DNA from: Acanthornis magna
Taxonomy: Eukaryota > Chordata > Aves > Passeriformes > Acanthizidae
NCBI GenBank assembly: GCA_036785705.1
Contig: JAWUZG010000056.1
Location: forward strand, 3,225,001 to 3,289,000
Length of the DNA stretch: 64,000 nt
Reading direction: 5' to 3'
Shown here: positions 48,201-61,704 of the stretch, piece by piece
Position numbering within the stretch: the stretch's first letter is position 1
Layout of the letters: each line of letters starts with the position of its first letter
Notes under the pieces: model-generated
Told to the model about the DNA's origin: nothing
Database searches by the model: none
What the model saw: the letters and a program-made list of their open reading frames with translations, nothing else
Made by a program: the position numbers and the translations under genes

Positions 48201-50849
48201 TGGAACTTGTTAGACTGTAAAGCTTGATGGTTGCCAGCTCAGACAAGCTCTTTTCTACTTCTGTGCCAAGCAAATGGGTAATGATGCTGCACTAAGAAGT
48301 CTGTTCTCACTGTTCTGGAAAATTCATCATATATAAACGCAGGGGATCATTTTGGGGAGAGCAGGAAAGGTGTCATGGGGGAAGAAAGAGAGGAAACTCA
48401 TCTGGGCAACTACCACTGCACAAGAGTTGCTGAAAGAGACAAACCTGGCAGTTGAATGTCTGTGTTGGGAAAAGGCAGCTGTGACATCTCTTAGCAATCA
48501 GGCAGCACTGATAAATCAAATGTTCATGTTTGTCAGGATGCCAAGCCGTGTGAAAGGATTGTAGTGAGGAAGCCTAGGCAGGAGACTCTTTTCCTTTATG
48601 GCTCTGTCCAGCACCATTTTCCACTTTTAGATAATGAACTGTTGCGTAAGAGTCATTCTGAGAAACACACACTTCCTAATAGATTTGCTTTTGGTCTCAT
48701 TTGATCTTGTCTAATCTGATGATTTCTATTTCAGTTCTTGGGCCTCTAGGTTTGGAGATATTTTTATAAGAGTGATTAAAATCCCAACTTTGAGAATAAT
48801 CAAAAAGCAGTTTCTATAGCTTAATACAATTTTTTTAAGTTAGTAGTTATGTGATCTCTATTGATATCTTGGCAGAATAGTAACTAAAAGCTGTACCCAT
48901 ATCTGGGTATCTCAAGAAAACGTATTCTGCAGTAAAGCAGATCTGTAATACCTGAGTTTCTTACTTCTTAAATAGGTAATGGGGAATTCTGCCAGTGTTA
49001 GTGTAGACAAGGTTTTGCCCACAATAATTTTGTCTGGGGAAGCCATGGCTGTTGTGGTGTGAGTACTTTGCTGTGCTCCCTTTATCTGCTCAGGTGGACT
49101 GAGCTGTACTGACTGCTGGGGTAGGACAAGAATTTGCACACATCCACTGATGATGTTGGCTGAATAAAGGCTTCTGTCAGCAGCTTGTAAGGGGCAGTTT
49201 AGAACTTTTCACTGACTAAATAATAGTTCATACCTTTCAATACAAGGTGGGAATAAACCTAAAGATTCATAGTGTTTTACATTATTTATTTGCAGCATTT
49301 CCTCCAACACTTGGAAAAGCTCCCCAAGAGAAAAATATGCAGAAAGCTGACAAGTGCATGCAGAGAGAATTGTATTAGCCTAAGGTTTTTACTGGAACCT
49401 CTTTGCATTTTGGTGATTGTGTGGTAGAAGCTGTGAGACCCTTCTGACTTTTGAGTTTATGCTTACAGGGATCTTTAAATGTCATTGCCCAGCCTCTGCA
49501 TTATCCATACTTGCTATTCTGGGGACCATTCAGATGCTCTTTCCATATGCCTGCAATTTCTATGAAGGCTCTCAATGCAGAGTGTAACACAATAAAAGAC
49601 TGTTGTAAAATACATTTAGTATGAGCCTTTTTGCAGACCTTCAGGCTGCCTTTATGGCTGATATGTACTCCTTTGTAGAGGAATTCTGCAACTGTTTCTA
49701 GGATTCAGAGGGATTTCTGCTTTGCTGGCTCAATCTGCTATGCAGCACTACTTGCATAGCACTCTGTGCAGCAATTCTGGGGGACACTGGCTAGTCAGGG
49801 CTGCTTCCTACCAGAGGACAAAATGTGAAGGTCTGGTCAGCAGGTAACAGTAGCTGAAATCCTGCCAGCATCATTCGGAGGTTAAGGCAGTAGTCAGTGC
49901 ACCCGCAAATTAGTGCATCCATCCATAAGTGGGACCATTTCATCAGTATTCCTGGGGGACTCTGTGGGAGAAGTCCAGTAACTGTCTCCTTTCTGCCTCT
50001 AGAGCAAAATGAGTTTGGGGTAGGGAGAAGACATTTCCTCTGCTCAGACATAAAGAAAAGGGAACTTACTTCACCAACAGAAAATTCAAGTTATCGGAGT
50101 AAGTTCCTAGTGTCCTATTCATTTTTTGCCAGATGAAGATGTCCCATATAGATTTAACTCTGGGCTTTTGCTCTAGCTCAGCAAGTACACTAATACAAAG
50201 GGTATTCCTTGCAAATAAACACTGGACAGATACAAAGAAACACTGTGCAAAACCTAAGCCATGCAATGAGCTTCAGAAAGATCAGATCCACAGATGTGCT
50301 GACTGAAGTTTAAGAGACAACTTAACAGATGTACAAAGCTGTAGATCAGAGGGGATATAAAACAGTTAAACTCGCTTAAAGGCACAATGTGTCACAATCT
50401 AACGATTCCATGCATCCTCAGCCCGACAGAAGAGGGAACATACGCTCAGCTCGCTGCTCTGGCTGTAGGCATGCCAAGAAGATTATAAAAATGCCATGCT
50501 GTGATATGTTGCCCTCCTGCCTGAAAGGCTACCATTAAGCTGCTTATTTACTGCACCTATTCAGGCAGCAGTGCAGTTCAGAGTGCTACCTGTCTTCTTG
50601 TTGGATAAATTAGTTGTGGATATCACAGGATTGTTGCTGCCTATTGTTCAGTCTGGTGAAGGTGGGAAGAGATGAAAGGCATAGATCTGACCTTGTAATG
50701 TTTTGTGTAAAATAAGAGATGCTTTTTCTTCATAGCGAGTGTCATAGTTGATCTTGGTAGGACTGACTGTGTTAGCAAATTTGGAGTTAAATTAAGAAGG
50801 CTAACATACTAATGAAGGCAATATTTTTTCTCAATCATATGCATATACA
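48201..50849. other. Unique noncoding DNA, no gene seen
   Basis: Short frames (48352-48564 plus; 49791-50051 minus mirrored by 49897-50136 plus) have no recognisable domain. No RNA genes or repeats were identified. Confidence 0.6.
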
Positions 50850-50850
50850 G

Positions 50851-50879
50851 ATATATATATATATAAATATATATATATT
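50851..50879. repeat. (AT)n microsatellite
   Basis: An AT dinucleotide run with one AA interruption near 50865. It is a simple repeat. Confidence 0.9.
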
Positions 50880-51850
50880 GGGGGGAAGATATGGAGGTGT
50901 GGAGCAAAGTGCATGTCAATTAGAGCTTTGTGCTCTCTTGTAAATCAGCACTGTTCGAAATGAAATCATAAAGAGAACACACAGGAAAACTTAGACACCC
51001 CCTCAATGCAAAACATTTTTTTTTGTTGTTGGTTGAGGGGTTTTTATATATAAATTGTTTTGCACTCATATTTTTATGATTTATGGAGCTGTGAACTTTA
51101 AATTAGTGGTAACAGAAATTGACAAGTACAGCATTAAAAACTAAACCATGCAGCCCTACAGGCTTAATTATGAAGTGAGCAGGAAGATAGACACAGAAAA
51201 TCCTGTTTCAAAATTTTACCTCACATAATATAAATAAAAGATTATGTCTTCCACTGGTAGCCTAAGATCAAAAGGATAATATAAAATGACTAGCCTGTAT
51301 TTATTTTGCCTTTATTATGTGTATAGATAAACTATACATTTCTCATTTCCTTGTGTCTTTTAGCTATACACAGTTAGAGACACTTAGATATAGATTTAAT
51401 TGTGGATAAATAGGTATAAATTAATATATGTAATTATTTTTCATTTTTCATTTAGTCATTAGAAAGATGCATTTTCATTGTCAAAACTTAAAAATAGAGC
51501 ATTTTTGAATAGTGTTCTAATTGACAGTATGGCAAGTTGAATATAAATTAGGCAAATAAATATTGATTGGAATTTATTTTAGAAACTGTGATTCTGAAGA
51601 TGTTTTATATAATCACTAACTGAGACAATTTATGGCAGTATTTATTGTACAGATGTATATATGTCATAATATAAACAGATACCTTCACCAGTCAGGTACT
51701 GTATGTGCTGAACTGATAATTTTCACTGCTGTTCTAAAAATAACCTACTTGTTAAGTTTGAATAAGGCACTGGAGAAGGTTTTCTTCTTCCTGATGAGCC
51801 ATTACTAATTCAAAATATTTTATATGGCTTTGGTATAGCAGGTTAGTGGC
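50880..51850. other. Very AT-rich noncoding DNA
   Basis: No frames of note. TATA/ATAA-rich sequence with some homeodomain cores around 51400-51580. It could contain regulatory sequence, but nothing specific is supported. Confidence 0.55.
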
Positions 51851-51866
51851 AAAAAAAAAAAAAAAA
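51851..51866. repeat. Poly(A) run, 16 bases
   Basis: An uninterrupted A16 followed by GGAGG. No retrocopy body was recognised upstream. Confidence 0.95.
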
Positions 51867-52970
51867 GGAGGAAAGAATCTCAAAGAAACAGGTGCAACAT
51901 TCTCCTTCCTTCCTTGAGCTACTTATTTGCTGATTTTTGGATGCCAATATAAAAACTGCCTGAATAGCAATTGGTGTGCAGCCAGGAAGGTTTTGTCACA
52001 TTCAATGTGGCTTATTGTGACACAAAATCAGGCTCAAAGGAAGAGTGAAGAAATATGAACACCTCATTCTAAGGGTTTCCTAAAACGACACATCAGCATT
52101 TTCCTTGTTTTGGAGGGCATGTGCCCGCAGTGATGGGACTAGCAGGAAAGTGTCAGGGCCTCATATGCAGGCTTGTTCTACCAAAGTAATTCCCTCTTTC
52201 CATATTTGTTTGCCCATGGTTTAGAACCATTTCATACAAAGCCTTAGTTTGTGAAAGTAGCCCTGTTAACAGATGGTGGCTGAAGCTGAGCTTTTCTGAT
52301 GCTGCCTTACAGCACTGAGTCCTCTTGGAGTGGTATTTTAACTGGCAATTATTGTATTTGATTATGATCAATCAGGATGAAAATTGACTTGACTACTATA
52401 AGTCTAAATCTCTTTATATCATTATTAACCCGGCATTTTCTTCCTTGTGTCTCTGCCTCAGTGAGCCCTCACCATATGCATTTGTTGAATAAAGATGGTC
52501 CTTCACAGAAATTAAAGGAAGATGTCATATTGTGAACAGTCCTAGATTAAATTTAATATAGAAGATATGGGATAAAAATATTGTTTTGTCATTTTTCAGT
52601 ACGTTTGGAGTTGACAGTATTTCAGAAACTTTTGTTAGGAAGAAGTAGGCATACATTTATGCCAACTCTCATGGAAGGACCTAAATCACTGCAGTTGCAA
52701 TTAATGGTAATCACTGGCAAATCTGTCTTAAATGTGTAATTAATCCTAAGCGTGTAAGTAGTGCGACTTGTAAATGGAACTGCTCAGACACTCATGTAGT
52801 GACATGCACAGAATTAGTCAGGCACTTGGCTCCTCCAGTAGGTCCGGATGGAAATGCAGAACTCTTCTGCTAAATCGCCGTGGGCTCAAGAGAATGGAGC
52901 AGTTTAATTATCTCCAGCCAGGGTTAAAGAGGGATGGAAGTATCCTTTTGTGCCAGAGAAATTCACCCAG
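51867..52970. other. Unique noncoding DNA, no gene seen
   Basis: Single-copy sequence leading up to the splice-like interval at 52971. The frame at 52774-52980 has no recognisable domain. Confidence 0.55.
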
Positions 52971-53018
52971 ATGTCATTAGTAATGGCAGCAAGGACCAGC
53001 TCCAGGGAGCAAGCACAG
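52971..53018 (+). other. Possible 48-nt exon ending at strong donor
   Basis: A consensus donor CAG|GTGAGG has GT at 53019-53020. Upstream, ATG at 52971 follows an AG (52969-52970), and a second ATG at 52983 has a better context (GTAATGG). From 52971 the frame is open to the donor (MSLVMAARTSSREQAQ, 16 codons). It could be the end of a first coding exon or a short internal exon. The pyrimidine tract before the AG is weak and the peptide is not recognised. Confidence 0.2.
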
Positions 53019-53020
53019 GT

Positions 53021-54889
53021 GAGGTTTTGTTGTGTGGCTGTCACTTGTGAGGGGAAACTACTTTAGGATATTAATGCAAGCCCAGTAATCAGCCTGGGAT
53101 GAGCTTGAGATGGTTCATTCAAATTTAGAGATGTCTTTCTGTTTGAAAGTGTTGAGGGGAAAATTAACTAGGTCATGTAAATGAGAGTAGGGATCATTTG
53201 GGGAGACTTCAAGTACTGCAGTACTAATAGGCAATATTTAAGCAGACTTCATTTTTCATGTGTACCAGCCACCTGAAATATCAACTGGCTGCACATCACT
53301 AAAACAAAAGGGTGTTGGAAGGGGGAAAGGTGGGAAAAATCCCAGAGCTGTATAAAGCAGAACAAATTTAGAACTGTGCAAAATTCAGGATAACGGGTGG
53401 ACAGAAAAATGGAGAAGTATGGCTGTGAATGTTGTGGCACTGAGTAACAAAATTGCTTTATCCCACACCTGCTAAAACTGCAAGGTTCCAGACAGATGCT
53501 AGCGCTCTTCAGTCACTGTAACTGATTGACAAAAAGGCTTCCAGAAAATATATAATCATTAAGATCTTGGGGGGCCGTAGTAGGGTGGAATGTTCATCAG
53601 TATTAAAAACTGATTAAGAAAATTGGAATTTGGTATGGATTTGGTGTGTGACAACCCTACAGAAATTTGTCCCCAGTTCCAACAGCACTTACACAGCTAA
53701 GTAAAACATAAATTTACTGTTTGGTCACTGTGTTGGATAGTCAAGCCTTGAGAATATTTTTGTGTTAATTATAAACTATAATAGTCTTTATTTTCTATGT
53801 AAACCTATTCCATATATTTTATGTAAAAATGTAAGTGCATGGTAATCTTCAGTTAAATCAGTGGTTACTGCTTCAAAAAGCATGTAATTCTGATTGAACA
53901 GTCAGTAGTTATGGCAAAGGACTGAACCACTGTGATGTGATGTACACTTGGAAAATAAACAAAAATTGCTGTGCTACTGAGCTGAAGAATATTTACAGAT
54001 TTAGTTTTCTTTGAAGGGAAGCTCCATGAGGCTTTTCTGTACAGAACACACTTCTCCAAATCATAGCGATTCAGAGATTTCGTGTACATATAGCATTTTT
54101 TACCTGACTTCTTTCATATGTGTATTTTCAGACGATGAGTTTGTGTAACCTCTACAAAAGACATTCAGGATAGTTAGATTTTATAAAATCCTGATTTAGA
54201 TTTTTTTAAAATCCTGAAGTTAATTGCAGATGTTTTGGATAGTTTTATTTTGTCCTGCTTTGTGTTAACCATGAGTTGGTATTTAGTCCTGGGCCATAAG
54301 AATTTTTTGATTGTTTGGAACTTTGAGAGAGGAAGTATTTTTGTTCAGGAATTTTGCAAAGCTTGCCAGGTGTTATGGCTCTTCTCACAACGTCCAACAG
54401 ATGACAAATAATTCCCGGGAGGGCTTGGGTAACCAGCATCTTGTGCATAACCAACTTCTTGTGCATATCAGTCCAAATCCAGAAAAGTGTGCACAGATAG
54501 AAGGAAAACACCTGGCTTTCACAGTCCTTCTGGCACCTGAGCAATGACCCAAACAAGTTTCATTTTTAAGTTCCTTTTTTACCCAGTCAGGGCAAGTCTG
54601 GGGGTGTTCTGAGGTGCCCTGAGAGCTCTGCCTTTCTGACAGAGCAGCTCTTGGCTGGCTGTTCCTGAGCTGCAGCACAAGGTTTACGTGCCCAGAAAGA
54701 AAAATGGGGATGTGAGGTCAGCTTGGCTCCAGTCTGGTGATGCTTTGTCAATATTGGATTGGCAATCCTGTTACTATAAGAAACAAGGACATCATGTAGC
54801 TGTTAGGAGCTAGAAAATAGATTGTTTACTATGTTCCATGCCATCAATCAGTTTTGTGAGAAAACTTGAGCTCTGGCTGACTGGCATAA
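53021..54889. other. Unique noncoding DNA, no gene seen
   Basis: Frames at 54245-54678 (minus) and 54311-54547 (plus) overlap antisense in a slightly GC-richer stretch. No domain was recognised. The rest is AT-rich and unremarkable. Confidence 0.6.
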
Positions 54890-55400
54890 TTTCTTTTAAT
54901 AGCTCCAAGTGTCTCTGTTGCTTAGTATTTCTTGAGATTCAATTAACAGCAAATTAAAACTATTCAATTTTTTATGTAAAAGAATTTTACATAAAATGTT
55001 ACGGAATATTAAAACAGTTTTGTAACTCAAATTATTTTAATTCAAAACACAGTAATTAAATGGACGTGATGATTTAAAAATGACTGCATAGTTGGTGCAG
55101 GAAAGCCATACCAATCAATGTGTATAGATTTGCTTGTTTGCTTCAAATTGGAGATTAGTAATATCATTAGAGACTACTTCTTCAGCATGGTATTTGGCAG
55201 TAAAGTAATGTAAAAGGCTAAATTTAAGTAATAAAGATTAGTTTCCTTTAAATACCCCTGTTTGCATTTGCGGTGTATCTGCAGACAAAATGCATTTGTG
55301 TTTTATGTCACTCAGTATTCTCAATACTAAACCACGTATTTTACCTTCTTAATGTTTGTTGTGCTATGCAAATTCAAAGTTTGGAAAGCTGCTGCCTTCC
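54890..55400. promoter_or_regulatory. Candidate enhancer-like block with octamer
   Basis: AT-rich, frame-free sequence with many homeodomain cores (TTTTAATTCAAAAC, CAGTAATTAAATGG, GGAGATTAGTAATATCATTAG) and a perfect octamer ATGCAAAT at 55366-55373. It contains the 12-bp hairpin at 54970-54996. Enhancer function is inferred from texture only. Confidence 0.35.
54970..54996. repeat. Perfect inverted repeat, 12-bp stem
   Basis: TTTTATGTAAAA at 54970-54981 pairs exactly with TTTTACATAAAA at 54985-54996 around a three-base GAA spacer. This is the longest perfect short-loop hairpin I noticed in the window. Confidence 0.85.
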
Positions 55401-58400
55401 ATGTCCTCTTTATATAACTAGAAGGATATAAGCAGCCCCACTCTCCAATAAGAGTCCCTTCTGATCAGCTACATAGCATAAATATTGAAGCCGAAAGATT
55501 TAAAATTCATCCTAGAAAGAAAACTACTTAGGACTTACAAAATGCCATTTAGAAGCTCACTGTGTTGAATGACCTTAGTTAAGTGACATCCTCCATTTAG
55601 ACAACGGAATAATTGCACCATGCATCAAATGTTTGCATTGAAAACCAGAATATTTTAAGACAGGACCAAGGATCGGGTTGACACGTCCCAGTAAGAAGGA
55701 AAAATGAGACGTACAGCAGAGAGGAACAAGTGTGAAGCTGGTCCTTTCTTTCTGCCAACCTCCTACAATCACTCACATTACTATTTTGGAGCCTAAGAGG
55801 TTTGATACTGGCCATGGTCTAATTCAATCTCTAGTGAAGCTAATCAAGTGCCTCACCTGGAAAATGACACCAACAAAAAATAAGGGGGGAAGAAAGCTGA
55901 AAACCGGTTAGATTAGAAGAAAATCTGTAATGGATCACTAAATGAAAACAAGACTAGGAGCTAAATGCCTTGCCTTCAATGAAGTCAGGGTATTTTAGCC
56001 CAAAGTTGCTCAGTTCTATGCACTTTCACACTCCTGTCCTCCCAAAGAGAAACAAGCACAGGTACCTGAGGCAGCTTGACAAATGCCTCCAAATATTAAG
56101 GATGACCTTCTCTTGCCGAAGTAAGAACATTGCGTAAGCTGATGGTTCCCTTCGGTATCCTGTGTGCTGGACTGGTAACTTTGCACACACCTGTAAGGCA
56201 AGTTAGAGTATCAGAAGCAAGAAAACTTCCCCAGGTTAGAGCTGTAGAATCCTCCTCTTAATTTTAATTCTCATGTGGCAAGTCATGACCTCTTCTTCAA
56301 AGTCTACCCAGCCTAATCCCTTCCTGGGGTCAGGCAGAAGGCATGCAGGTATTTTTTTAGGTGGGTGCATAGGCACAACTGTCTGTGAGCTCAGTGTCTG
56401 TTCAGAAGTGTTCTTCAAACTACTTGACCTGGAAGTGGATATGAAAATTACCTTCTCAGGGGAGAGTCAAACGTTCCAATGGTCTAAAGCTGTCCACACT
56501 TCTCTAAACACATCCCTAATTGGTATTCAACCTTAAAAAATGTCTTTCATTAAAAATATAATTTGACGAAGTAATTGACTTGCATTTGATTAAGTCAGAA
56601 TCTATTGGATTAACATGATTAATAGATAAAATTATTCTCAAACAGAGCAGTACAAAAGGTGAATTAAGTCATGGGTCATAATAAAATACTAAATTTAAAA
56701 AAGATTGATATGGTAGGAATATTCATTTCACAGTAGGTATCATGCTGTCCCCTTACAGACAGCGTGATTCAGATGGATTTTGGTAGTCAGAATCAGGGCT
56801 GCTTCAAAGGCTTTTGAAGTTGATGAGAGTTGTTATGCCAGAGATCTGTTTACAATATTTACACCCACAGTGCAAATATTCACTGCTCCCATATTGATGT
56901 TGACTATGGTGTTACTATTTAGAAGAATTAGTTTTGAACTCCAGAGGAGAAAAAACAGCTTAATGATCTTAGAATCAAAAACCCACTTATCCAAAGAAAA
57001 ACTGTTGTCTTTTAAGACCTCCTGTTACACAGCACTGGAATACAATGTAGCATTTCATTGTACATATCATATGTATTAGGAAGATAACTTAAAATTTGTT
57101 AGGAGATTTGACCCACCAATACATAGGACACTGCATTGACTGAAAAAAGCTTATTCAGAATAAAAATTCTAGTATTAAAATGATAGTTTTTCTTCTAAGT
57201 GAATAAGTAACAACGTAGCAACAGACAGTAACCACATCTTAAAATAACTGTAAAGCTGCAGGTAAACCATTAAAGCTGTACTGTCCCCACTTGGATGACC
57301 TGGCAGCATTAATGTGTGTATCTGGCTTGTACTCTGCTTCAAAACAGCAAGATTAATTAATTAATTCATTTTTGTCTGGCAGTTGCAGCAGTCATTTTCT
57401 GAAGGTAAAAATCTTCCTTCCTTACCAACCATGGCATGTAATTTTAGTGGCCCCCTTTTAGGTGTGCCAAGCTAATAGAATGGTCCATGTGTGGTGCATA
57501 AAAGTCATCACGGCTTGAAATGCATGAAATGCCCACTGGATAGGGGATATGGGCAGCTAGCTGCACTCAGACATTGTAACTTTACCTAAAGGTAAAGGGA
57601 ATGTTTCTATCAACTTCTGTTGTATTTCAAACAGATAGAGCCGGTAGAAATAACTAAACCTACAGTTACCTAACCTTCCTTGTCAGTAATTAGATCAGAG
57701 TAGCTAGTATTTCGATCAGCACTTGCTCTGCTACTGAAGTTAGTGTGTGCATGAGATCTACTAAGTTCTTTGAAAGAAAAAATTGAAGATACTGGTAAAA
57801 CATAAGCAGGAAATTCCCACTATGGAATGACAGACTATTGACTGTTTCAAATTTAATTTGCAATAGTCATGTTCATTGAGGTATCTGTAAGACAAGGAGA
57901 AATAGGTGAATTACAGACTTTGTTATAAGCATCTGAGTTCAGGAATCTATAAAATCTTTAAGATATCTTCAGCATTCTCTCAAGATTCACTAAAACAGAA
58001 TCTAAGTCTGGTAAATATATTAAGCATCTCAATAAGTTCAAAGTACCCAGGGAGTTATGGGATCTATTTGCCTATGGAACCCATCCAGGGAGTGACTTTA
58101 TGTTTAAAATCATGAGTGTTTTAGTCTAATCAGGTGGGGGATGATGATGCCAAAGCAATGTGGAAAAGCTGTCATTGCAAGTAGCTTTCCTCTGGTTGGC
58201 TCATGGTATCCCAAATGCAGAGACAAATTAGAATGCTTGATGCCTAAAGGAGAATTTCTTGTAGTCTAAGTTCACATGGTCTAATAAAGGGAGTGCAAAA
58301 AGACTGCCAGATATTTTCCTGACTGTTCCAGCAGGTGCCAAATGATTTAGTAGTGAAACATAGCTGTATTTAACATCCTCTAAATTGTTCCACAATGTAA

Positions 58401-58878
58401 AAAAGTGCTAAGTGTGTTGTACCAGTGACAGCACACACCAGAAAACCTGCAGTAGGTTGGAAGTGCTCACTATACCTCCCCAGAGACTCCCCGCTCAGAT
58501 GGCACAAGTCCCACTGCAACTGTGCGGTATTTTGCCTTTTCTAATTTTTTTAGTTACAAGGGCAACACAAGTGCTGTTCTAGGAAGAAATGGGCTTGCTT
58601 ATTTTTCTTAATTTAGGATTATGTAATTGCAGCCATTTAGTGGCTGCTGCCTCTGATAGACTGGATTTCTAAAATTAGGAAATTTGAATTACAGAAATGG
58701 CACAAACAATGCTCTATTCCTTCACAATTGCTTCTGCTGACACAAGAGCCTACTTCCAGCATACTGAAATTTAGTGTTTCAAAGATCCACCAAAAGTAGC
58801 ATAGTTACTATTGTTTGGTCATTCTTGTTCAGCATTAGACAGCATGGCTCAGCCATATGCATAATATTTGCCTATTAA
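55401..58878. other. Unique noncoding DNA, no gene seen
   Basis: AT-rich sequence with a TTAATTAATTAATT-like run near 57353-57366 and a near-palindrome CTTTACCTAAAGGTAAAG near 57582. A 99-codon frame at 56780-57079 (plus) has a hydrophobic segment followed by a basic region but no recognisable family. No gene is supported. Confidence 0.55.
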
Positions 58879-59166
58879 AAGACAAAAAAAATCTCATTTA
58901 ACTTCCAAGCATACTTGAAATCTCTTGAACAGTTGGCACATGATATTGGTGTTTTAGTGCCAAAGGTAATAAATTTTGTGGCCCTTATGACATGTTTGGA
59001 AATAACTTTAGCATTGGAGATGGAAGAGCTAAGCTGGACTCTTGTCTCTATACCAGGATGGTTGGTTAATAAAAATGAAATCAGCAAAATTCAGCAGATG
59101 TATTTTTCAGTCATTTCACTATCGTTTTCTGGATACCCTGAATTTCAGAATATGTTACCTCTGTGA
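58879..59166 (+). other. Short open frame with protein-like composition
   Basis: The frame is open from a stop at 58876-58878 to the TGA at 59164-59166, about 95 codons. It contains stretches such as LKSLEQLAHDIGVLVPKVIN and LALEMEELSWTLVSIPGWLV that read like amphipathic helices. It has no ATG at the beginning; the first in-frame ATG is internal, near 59,000. A minus-strand frame overlaps it. It may be a fragment of an old inserted gene or chance. The family is not recognised. Confidence 0.12.
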
Positions 59167-59542
59167 ACCAGACCTTACTCATTAAGCATAGTACTTGCCA
59201 AGCCAAACTGTAATTTAAAAATTAAGTTAAAAATTAAAATGAAGTTAAAAGCTACACTTTTGTATAATGCAAAATGGAAGAAAACAAAAGAAAAAGGAAG
59301 ACTGTGCTGTTTCCAATGTCATTAAACTTTAGCAGGACACTTTACACAACTTTAAACTGTTCATTTGAAACCACTTGATTTGTTTACTGCAGAAATAGTA
59401 TTTTGTTATGGGTGAACTTAGCAATGACCAACTAGGGATCACTGTATATTGATTTTTTTTGTTTTACTTAAGAATAAATTTAGATGGACGGATGAATTTG
59501 GAACACTGTTGCTTCATCTTTATCCCTAATTGAGATACTACC

Positions 59543-59806
59543 ATGGATCGTAAGGCTCTGGAGTATAATGATTTGTCAGCACAGGACACAGAGTGGACCA
59601 ATTTAATAGTTGCTAGAGGGGTTAGGATTCCTACCGCCTTTGATGAAATCTTTTTTAGGTCAGTAACATTTAGAGATATAGGAAAAAAAAATGAAGTAAT
59701 TGGAGAGAAACCAGATGGTTTGTGGCTAATTTGGAAAAGTACAGATTATTGTTTTGCAGCATCTTATTCATTAAATGAAAAGGCCTTAAGATTTTATAAG
59801 GGATAG
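59543..59806 (+). other. 87-codon ATG-initiated frame, protein-like, unknown
   Basis: An ATG with CC just before it and G at +4 (ACCATGG, a strong Kozak context) opens an 87-codon frame ending in TAG. An in-frame TGA lies just upstream, so this is a self-contained small frame. The predicted protein is balanced and soluble-looking (ends KALRFYKG; internal GEKPDGLWLIWKSTD), with no transmembrane segment. I do not recognise a family. It could be a small gene, a remnant of an integrated or retrocopied gene, or fortuitous. No competing frame of comparable length was noted over it. Confidence 0.2.
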
Positions 59807-61699
59807 ATTAATATTGATCTCATGTTATGATTCACACTGTTTAGTGTGCAAACATCAGCCATCCCTTATATTTTTCTGCTCATGCTCAGTGCTGTCACTG
59901 AAACCACTGTATGAGGAATTACCATGGTGAGTCAGTAGATGACAGCCTTACATGTACATTTTTCATTTATGTTTTCCTAGTACGGAAAAAACATTTGCAC
60001 GATGTAAAACACAAATTCAAATATTACAGAAGCAGACAAATGTATGCTTATCATGGATATAACATGGGTGAATGAAGTGTCACAAGTATAAGCTGATCTC
60101 TCTGCATTCTCTACCATTTTTTTCAGAGCATCTTGTTTTATTTGCACAGGCTCCTATTCATTTCAATTACATCTATTAAATGTGTGTTAATTTTTAAGTT
60201 CCTTTACTGTTTCATCCTGAAATAATATAGACACACCAGTGAAGACTCGAGATGCGTTTATTTTAGGATGATCAAGGTAAAATGTTTACCCATCTCTAAC
60301 TGGGTAAATATTATTTTACTCAGATTTATTACAATAGTGCCCAGGGACTCTGAATGAAAATGCTGAGCAGTTCATAGGTACTGCAAGGGGCAATTTTTGC
60401 CTCACACAGTTTGTAGCAGAAAATAAGCAAGACAGAAGAAAGAAAAGAGTGCACACACAGCCTGGGAAGTGACTCTTTTAAAGAGGCTTTATATATAAGG
60501 GAGAGGTGGAACGCTTAGGAACACAATGTCTGCTGACTGAGCTGAGAGATCCTGATCGTATACACGAAGGGCCACATGTCCCAACAGATATGCAAATCAA
60601 GTATTTTTAATTGAGGAACATGTGTCATAAAATATATATTTAATACATTGATATATTTTATAGTTATGTATAAATATATATCTGTGTATAATTTTGTAGC
60701 ATTTCAAGATGGTTACAAATTACATTTACAAATTGTTCCCAGTATATTGCAACTGGTATAGGGGATTTTTTGGCTCCCATTAGCTTACTTAGTGTTCTTA
60801 AGGCCTTAACCTTCTGTTGTGGGATGAAGAGATTTAAACTTCACAGCCTTTTGCTGTCACTTGCTGGCATAATTGAGAATATTGTCCGAGATTTTTGGAG
60901 AATCCTTTCCATTTGGCAGAGATATTTGGACACGCTTGTTAGGAACTGAACACTACAAAATAGATGGTCAGCTCTGGAGGGGATCCTTCAACGAGGGAAT
61001 AGCTGTAAGAAAACAGTGCCAAACAAGCAACATTTTGCTGAGAGGTTTTCAGAATAACATTCTTGACTTAGAGCCCATTATCTAACAGATGTGTATTGAT
61101 TTAATAAGCCTCCCTACTGTTTCACTGTAAGCACTTAGTTCTCTCATCTTCAGTGGAGAACGTGGAACAGGAATCTATTAATAAAAAGTCTCTTATTCCA
61201 GCAAAACATGTTGGCGCCCATATTTGTCAAGGACAGTTAAGTATTTCAAAGCTAATTAAAACTTCTTTTTTTTTTGATTGGGATGTTGTGGGCAAGTCCC
61301 CCAGCTGGATATAGTACCTGATATATATACACTGATATCCTTTTGCTTGACCAAAAAATAACATTGCAAACAATTTAATCTATTCTATTTTTTAACTAGT
61401 GTACCTCAAAATGGTCTTAAAAAATAATATGACTCTATGGCTATAGAAGTAAGGAATTGACAACTTGCCACTGTCAAGTGGTTATTTCATTCTCATTTCT
61501 TTTTCTAGATTAATTTTTTTTTTCTAGCTGATTTTACTGAGCAAGAGCAAATAAACAGGAGAGATTAAAACAGGTGTGATTTGGCACAAAATCTGTTGAA
61601 AGACTGCCTAAGTGTGGGAGGGAAGAGGGAGAGCCAACTCTATTCCAGCTGCAAAATTCTGTCAGGTCTAGCAAAGAATTTGGTTTCTGTGGTAAGGTT
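59807..61699. other. Unique noncoding DNA, no gene seen
   Basis: AT-rich sequence with ATAT-rich patches (60630-60690), a perfect octamer ATGCAAAT at 60590-60597 and a short unsupported frame at 60873-61085. No RNA genes were recognised. Confidence 0.6.
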
Positions 61700-61704
61700 T
61701 TGGT

